Source: a virus | Length of the DNA stretch: 24,901 nucleotides | Reading direction: 5' to 3' (one strand) | IMG/VR virus record: IMGVR_UViG_3300032163_000099 | Span: 1-24,901 of that record | Part shown: positions 21,272 through 24,901 of the stretch, in pieces | Layout: every line of letters starts with the position of its first letter | Numbering within the stretch: position 1 is the stretch's first letter | The notes under the pieces: generated by a model | Seen by the model: only the letters and a program-made list of their open reading frames with translations | What the model was told of the DNA's origin: nothing | Databases searched by the model: none | Program-made: the position numbers and the translations under genes

Positions 21272-21939
21272 CGTGTCTCCCGCTCCTGTTCATACAGGGC
21301 TTCACCGTAGGCACCTTCCACCTGTTCGATAGTTGGGCACGGCAGCTCCGCAGCCTGCGGGTCTTCGAGCCAGCGAATAGGCTTGCCGTGTGCCCGCGCA
21401 TAGTCGATTTCGCTCTGAGTGGATTCGCCCACATACCCGCCGACATTGAGGATCAGAACCTCATCAGCCAGGTCGATCTTGCGCTTGTGCAACTCGTCCA
21501 GGGCCTTGACAACTTCAGGGCCAAGACTCTCAGCGACGTGGCCGCCATCTGGTGTCTCGGCGTACTTGCAGACGCCCACGGATAGGACGATGTTTCCCAG
21601 AAGCGTCTCGCGCCAACCTGCCTCGTGGAAAGCGTCCATGAACCGCGTGCTGCCACACAGGCAGACGATCCGTGGCCGTGGCTCCGCAGCCTGCGGGGAG
21701 AGCAGGGCACGGGCCTCCAGGCGGGCACGCAGGGCGTCAAAACGCTTATTGCAGTCAGTCCAGTTGCCCTCAACAGCGAGACGATGCACAGCGTATCCCT
21801 CGTCAAGCACCGCCAGCGCGTAGCGGTCGGCGGCGGCACGGACGGCCTCTAGCTGCCCGCGTCCGACGTGGTAGAGTCCGGCGAGGATATTCAACTCGTC
21901 CGTCAGCGTCGCCCGCGCCTCGTCTATCGGATCAACCAT
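21268..21939 (-). CDS. Deoxyribosyltransferase-like protein with helical N-terminal extension
   Basis: The 223-residue protein has a helical N-terminus (~1-85) and a Rossmann-like domain: RIVCLCGSTRFMDAFHEAGW, GNIVLSVGVCKY, LDELHKRKIDLADEVLILNV and GGYVGESTQSEIDYARAHGK. This C-terminal pattern occurs in many phages and is usually placed near nucleoside 2-deoxyribosyltransferases; the Glu in STQSEI is at the expected nucleophile position. The substrate is unknown. PQAAE flanks the domain on both sides and is encoded by a 17-base direct repeat. The start is ATG 21939 in a TGATG overlap with AAGGATAGG upstream. Confidence 0.72.
   Translation of the reverse strand: MVDPIDEARATLTDELNILAGLYHVGRGQLEAVRAAADRYALAVLDEGYAVHRLAVEGNWTDCNKRFDALRARLEARALLSPQAAEPRPRIVCLCGSTRFMDAFHEAGWRETLLGNIVLSVGVCKYAETPDGGHVAESLGPEVVKALDELHKRKIDLADEVLILNVGGYVGESTQSEIDYARAHGKPIRWLEDPQAAELPCPTIEQVEGAYGEALYEQERETR
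21345..21361. repeat. 17-base direct repeat, copy 1 (PQAAE linker)
   Basis: GCTCCGCAGCCTGCGGG occurs here and again at 21681-21697 within the same gene, in the same frame. It codes for the PQAAE linker after the deoxyribosyltransferase-like domain. The core CCGCAGCCTGCGG is nearly palindromic. Confidence 0.7.
21681..21697. repeat. 17-base direct repeat, copy 2 (PQAAE linker)
   Basis: It is identical to 21345-21361. It codes for PQAAE before the deoxyribosyltransferase-like domain, so the two copies bracket the domain. Confidence 0.7.
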
Positions 21940-22076
21940 CACTCACCTATCCTTATGTTTCCACAGCACCAGCAGATGCCTTGGCTCGTCTCGCCGTGGC
22001 CAAAGCGCCGGTGCCACCAGCGCACGATGGGGGTCAGGTCATCAAGGAAGCAGGTGAACCACTCAGGGATACACAT
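21939..22076 (-). CDS. Small Cys-containing protein (45 aa)
   Basis: From ATG 22076 the protein reads MCIPEWFTCFLDDLTPIVRW, then a His/Arg-rich part and GICWCCGNIRIGE. Paired cysteines at both ends could bind one metal. The start overlaps the end of the upstream gene by 14 bases; ATG 22082 is an alternative two codons earlier. No good ribosome binding site is visible, so coupling is assumed. No family is recognised and the gene is less certain than its neighbours. Confidence 0.5.
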   Translation of the reverse strand: MCIPEWFTCFLDDLTPIVRWWHRRFGHGETSQGICWCCGNIRIGE

Positions 22077-22323
22077 CGCCATTTTCAGCGCACTTGCGCT
22101 CCTCATACGGGACCACCATACGGCGGTATAGTTCCTGCTTTGCACACTCCAGGACTCCGATGACCTCGTTGAAGTGCGCGTAGGAGGCGCCCATCATGTC
22201 CAGGTACTCGGCCGCCAGTTTGGTCATGGCGTAGTTGAGGTCTCCGGGTCCAGACAGGAACGGGATAACCGGGTCGATGTGCTCGTCGATGATAGGTCGG
22301 TCGTGTGGGTCGATGTAGGGCAT
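22063..22323 (-). CDS. Conserved small phage protein (86 aa, DUF6899-like)
   Basis: The sequence has the recurring phage pattern MPYIDPHDRPIIDEHI, GPGDLNYAMTKLAAEYL, SYAHFNEVIGVLECAKQELY and RRMVVPYEERKCAENGDVY. This family is widespread in phages and some bacteria, and its function is not known to me. The DUF number is given from memory. AGGAGGAGAGAACC just upstream of the ATG is a strong ribosome binding site. Confidence 0.75.
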   Translation of the reverse strand: MPYIDPHDRPIIDEHIDPVIPFLSGPGDLNYAMTKLAAEYLDMMGASYAHFNEVIGVLECAKQELYRRMVVPYEERKCAENGDVYP

Positions 22324-22335
22324 GGTTCTCTCCTC

Positions 22336-22539
22336 CTAGTGTATGATGACGTAGGCTGGCCGGGACGGGACTGGGATGCGCTTGGCCGGGGTCCGACAAG
22401 GCACCACCCTGAAGTCTTCCAGCTTGTCGTCTGCTTTGACCACCTTGCCGGGGCACTCCTGGTAGTCGTCCATCTTGGCGATGGGCACGATCTTGTCAAA
22501 CTTGTGGCCCCGTGGACATTCGTATGAGTAGAGTGGCAT
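22336..22539 (-). CDS. FmdB-like zinc-ribbon protein (67 aa)
   Basis: The N-terminus MPLYSYECPRGHKFDKIVPI resembles the FmdB/CxxC_CxxC regulatory zinc ribbon, which normally begins with MPxYxYxCxxCG. Here Cys8 is present but the second Cys of the first pair is replaced by His12 (CPRGH). ECPGKVVK and VVPCRTPAKR carry the later cysteines. The function of the family is unclear; a small regulator is plausible. AAGGGATGAAAC precedes the ATG, and it starts 3 bases after the methyltransferase gene. Confidence 0.62.
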   Translation of the reverse strand: MPLYSYECPRGHKFDKIVPIAKMDDYQECPGKVVKADDKLEDFRVVPCRTPAKRIPVPSRPAYVIIH

Positions 22540-22542
22540 GTT

Positions 22543-23082
22543 TCATCCCTTCTTCGGCCAGACCCGGATGCCGGTGTGCATTCCGGAGTAGACAGGGCCC
22601 GTGTACCAGACATACCAAGCCGTCGTTACCGAATCTGTCTTCCCGTCGCCGGTGAATGAAAACCTTGGGGTTACAACGAGAAGATCCGGCGGGTGCTTGG
22701 CCAGCCATGCCCCGCGCTCGTAGGTGGGCTCCAGGAACGACAGCCGGAGCAAGAGGGCGACGCCCTCATGCGCCAACGGAAGCATCTGCTTCAGGATCTC
22801 GAACGCCTTGGAGAAGGGCGGGTTGGTTACAACCCAGTCCACTCGACCGATGTTCGCGTGCTCAAATGGCCTGGAAACGTCCAGCGTAAAGTGGGCGTCC
22901 ACCTCCGGGTCGATGTCATTGGTGGTGAGGAAACCGCGACCCCGTTTCCTGAGCGCCTCAACCAGATGGCCCCGCCCAACGCATGGCTCTAAGATATGGC
23001 CGCCGACCTGCGCGTATTCGACCAGGGCATCGATGGCGGTCTGCGCCTGGAGTGTGTAGTAGGCGTCGTTGTCTCTACGCAC
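22543..23082 (-). CDS. Adenine-type DNA methyltransferase-like protein
   Basis: The protein (179 aa) contains HILEPCVGRGHLVEALRKRG (motif I, SAM binding, ~29-48), TTNDIDPEVDAHFTLDV and VDWVVTNPPFSKAFEILKQM, where NPPF is the catalytic motif IV of N6-adenine methyltransferases. LLRLSFLEP and the tail continue the fold. There is no separate target recognition domain, and it is short for a site-specific enzyme. It may modify DNA or another target; phages use such enzymes against restriction. The start is GTG 23082, 2 bases after the preceding stop, with no clear ribosome binding site. Confidence 0.78.
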   Translation of the reverse strand: MRRDNDAYYTLQAQTAIDALVEYAQVGGHILEPCVGRGHLVEALRKRGRGFLTTNDIDPEVDAHFTLDVSRPFEHANIGRVDWVVTNPPFSKAFEILKQMLPLAHEGVALLLRLSFLEPTYERGAWLAKHPPDLLVVTPRFSFTGDGKTDSVTTAWYVWYTGPVYSGMHTGIRVWPKKG

Positions 23083-23084
23083 GT

Positions 23085-23408
23085 TTAAACGTCCTCCGGC
23101 TCCGGCCTGTCCTGCTGCATCTTGATGATGCTCTCCAGCAAGTTATAGGTGAGAATAGCCTGCCACTGGGCGCTGCCTGCCAGTGCCGCGAAGGTGGAGG
23201 ATTTCTCGCCGTTGGGCGCCGTCAACTTGGCGTCATCCTCCATCACGATCCCGAACACCACCCCACCTACCTTCGCTGGGTGGGCCAGGGCCTCGGTGAG
23301 GATGCCCTGGATGTGCTCCATCGCCCGCTGTTCGTGGATGCCTCGGTCGTCTAGGGGGATGTTCGTCTGGGCCTCGCGGTAGATCATGCCTGACTCTAAT
23401 GGGTCCAT
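23085..23408 (-). CDS. Phage protein of unknown function (107 aa)
   Basis: The protein starts MDPLESGMIYREAQTNIPLD and contains HEQRAMEHIQGILTEALAHP, KVGGVVFGIVMEDDAKLTAP and AQWQAILTYNLLESIIKMQQ. It appears to be a mixed alpha/beta fold. The start overlaps the helicase stop by 13 bases; an internal ATG (MIYREA) is a possible alternative. It is not recognised; position suggests expression with the helicase. Confidence 0.65.
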   Translation of the reverse strand: MDPLESGMIYREAQTNIPLDDRGIHEQRAMEHIQGILTEALAHPAKVGGVVFGIVMEDDAKLTAPNGEKSSTFAALAGSAQWQAILTYNLLESIIKMQQDRPEPEDV

Positions 23409-24814
23409 TGGTCTATCTCCTCTGGACTTATTTCTGCGACCGTGTAGGCTGCCTCTTGCTCATAGGCGCGGCGGCGGCTGCGGTATTGGCGTCCCAGGTA
23501 GAAGCCACGATCCGCTAGGTCCACCACGGTCAGCCGATCCTTGCCGGCGACCTTCCGCATACCTCTTCCGATCCGCTGGATTTGGCGGTGTGGAGCCCGT
23601 CCCCCGCCAGCCAAAATGAGGTTGGCAATGTTAGGAATGTCCAGTCCTTCGTCGGCTATCACCGAAGCTACGACGCAATCTAGGCGCCCCTGCCTCATGT
23701 CCTCCCATTTGTCCACGCGCTCGGCCCCGGATGTAGATCCAGACATGAACGGTACATCCAGGTTGGTGGCCAGGAGACGCCCGTGCTCGATGCGTTCTAC
23801 TAGGATGAGGGTGGGGCCTGTTTGCCGGAGGGCCTGGGCGAGCTGGACGATGACGCCATTCCGTCCGGCGTGGGCGGTAATTCCGGTTTGGTAGGCAGTC
23901 TGGTAGTCCATATCCAGGGGCAACCGCCCCGGCACGGAGGTCACGATGAAGACATCCGCCGGCACCAGGCGTCCGGCTGCTATCCCCTTCTCGCTCGGCA
24001 GATGTGACACCACGGGCCCGGTCCACCCCACCACGTTGAGGTAGGTGCCTTTGTCCCCGCTCTTCGTGGGTGTGGCCGAGTAGCCAAAGCGGTAGTACGC
24101 ATTGGGGAGGTGCTGCATCACGTACTCGTAGGTTTCTGCAACGACGTGATGCACTTCGTCAACGTGGACCGCTAGGAACTGGCGGAGCCATCCTGCGGTT
24201 TCCTTGTTGGTCTCCGGGTTCCGCAGCCGCGAGTAGATGGTCTGGAAGGTGGCGACGGTCAGTCCCTCTCCCTCTTCCCACCGACCGTCGCCAACGATCC
24301 CGGCTTTGATGTGGTAGATGTCCCGTGCCCGCTCCGCCAACTGGTAGAGCAAATCCTTCCGATGGACTAGGGCCAGCGCCGGTACTCCCAGTCTCTTCAC
24401 GATCTCCAGGAGCACATGGGTCTTGCCCGATCCGACAGGATGGTGGACGATGCCCCGGCCCGCAGCGCAGGCCGCAGCCACAGCCTGCTCCTGGTAGTCC
24501 TTGAGTTTGACCGTGGGTTCTTGGGTGAACAGATCCTCACGCCGCTGCGGGCGGATGCGCCGATCCTCGATGCTGGCCTGGATGTCAGCAACCTTCAGAC
24601 TCTCGACGACGTGGGCCACCAGCCCGGCGGGGAAGCGGCCGTCTCGTTTCATCAGGCACACCTGCCCATCCCAGAAACCAAGGCGATAGGCGTTGGAAAA
24701 AATGTATCCCTTTGGCCTGAAGGTGAGGGCATCCCGGACGAGCGCCTGGACGCCCGGCGTGTCACTCTCGGCGACGGCCCAGAGGTTGTCCTTGATGATG
24801 AGGTTGCAGTCCAA
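23396..24814 (-). CDS. SF2 DNA helicase, UvsW/ComFA-like
   Basis: The 472-residue protein has an N-terminal accessory domain (YIFSNAYRLGFWDGQVCLMK, ~38-57, as in UvsW) and two helicase lobes. These show KDYQEQAVAAA (Q motif-like), PVGSGKT (126-132), VATFQTIYSRL, VDEVHH (218-223) as motif II, and FGYSATPT (motif III). The second lobe has TLILVERIEHGRLLA, FMSGSTSGAERVDKW, VVASVIADEGLDIPNI and QIQRIGRGMRK (motif VI). It likely remodels forks or recombination junctions rather than driving the main fork. The start is TTG 24814, after a GGAGGAGGAAGAG run, 3 bases past the upstream stop. Confidence 0.85.
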   Translation of the reverse strand: MDCNLIIKDNLWAVAESDTPGVQALVRDALTFRPKGYIFSNAYRLGFWDGQVCLMKRDGRFPAGLVAHVVESLKVADIQASIEDRRIRPQRREDLFTQEPTVKLKDYQEQAVAAACAAGRGIVHHPVGSGKTHVLLEIVKRLGVPALALVHRKDLLYQLAERARDIYHIKAGIVGDGRWEEGEGLTVATFQTIYSRLRNPETNKETAGWLRQFLAVHVDEVHHVVAETYEYVMQHLPNAYYRFGYSATPTKSGDKGTYLNVVGWTGPVVSHLPSEKGIAAGRLVPADVFIVTSVPGRLPLDMDYQTAYQTGITAHAGRNGVIVQLAQALRQTGPTLILVERIEHGRLLATNLDVPFMSGSTSGAERVDKWEDMRQGRLDCVVASVIADEGLDIPNIANLILAGGGRAPHRQIQRIGRGMRKVAGKDRLTVVDLADRGFYLGRQYRSRRRAYEQEAAYTVAEISPEEIDQWTH

Positions 24815-24817
24815 GGA

Positions 24818-24901
24818 CTACTCTTCCTCCTCCGTTATCACGATGCAGCCTACCTCTTCCAGCACCGCCAGTGCCCGCCAGATGGCGGACTTGCTGGCGT
24901 G
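24818..24901 (-). CDS. C-terminus of a winged-helix-like protein (partial)
   Basis: Only 27 codons and a TAG stop are visible. The residues HASKSAIWRALAVLEEVGCI look like the recognition helix and following strand of a winged helix-turn-helix. An acidic tail of four glutamates follows. It may be a small phage regulator. The N-terminus lies beyond the window. Confidence 0.5.
   Translation of the reverse strand, partial: HASKSAIWRALAVLEEVGCIVITEEEE

Noticed and set aside
1-24901. tRNA genes, CRISPR arrays, integrase or attachment sites
   Set aside because: No cloverleaf-like sequence, no regularly spaced repeats and no recombinase gene were found by reading; a dedicated tRNA scan was not possible.

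Overview
The window looks like part of a tailed dsDNA bacteriophage (or prophage) genome with high GC content. Every gene I can support lies on the minus strand, so transcription runs from position 24901 towards 1. Coding density is very high. Most neighbours overlap by 1 to 16 bases through start/stop fusions such as ATGA, GTGA, TGATG and ATGTCTGA. No tRNA, rRNA, CRISPR array, transposase or integrase was seen. The host cannot be named from the sequence.

Read in transcription order, the first block (24901 to 21050) holds the end of a winged-helix-like protein, an SF2 helicase of UvsW/ComFA type, a small conserved protein, an adenine-type methyltransferase, an FmdB-like zinc ribbon, a conserved phage protein and a deoxyribosyltransferase-like protein. 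A 320-base gap follows (20730-21049). It is the only long non-coding stretch and carries TTATTAGGGG repeats and a good sigma70-type promoter.

The second block (20729 to 9091) is a nearly complete replication and recombination module. It contains a DnaB-like helicase, a zinc/TOPRIM primase, a gp32-like single-strand DNA binding protein, a RecA-like recombinase, a PD-(D/E)XK exonuclease with a coiled-coil partner, an Hjc-like resolvase, and a uracil-DNA-glycosylase/family A DNA polymerase fusion. Between primase and SSB sit two small membrane proteins, one of which resembles a SemiSWEET sugar transporter.

The third block (9004 to 1) holds a metallophosphatase, two probable nucleotide-metabolism proteins (MazG/Nmad1-like and deoxyribosyltransferase-like), a TIM-barrel-like protein, a probable terminase small subunit, a C5 cytosine methyltransferase and several unknowns. 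It also holds a second, degenerate family A polymerase-like protein that has lost its motif A aspartate. This pseudo-polymerase is the most unusual gene here.

Five free-standing homing-type endonucleases (LAGLIDADG, endonuclease VII, two HNH types and NUMOD4-HNH) are wedged between the other genes. Frame breaks at short G/C runs in the C5 methyltransferase, and perhaps in the pseudo-polymerase, may be assembly errors or real lesions.
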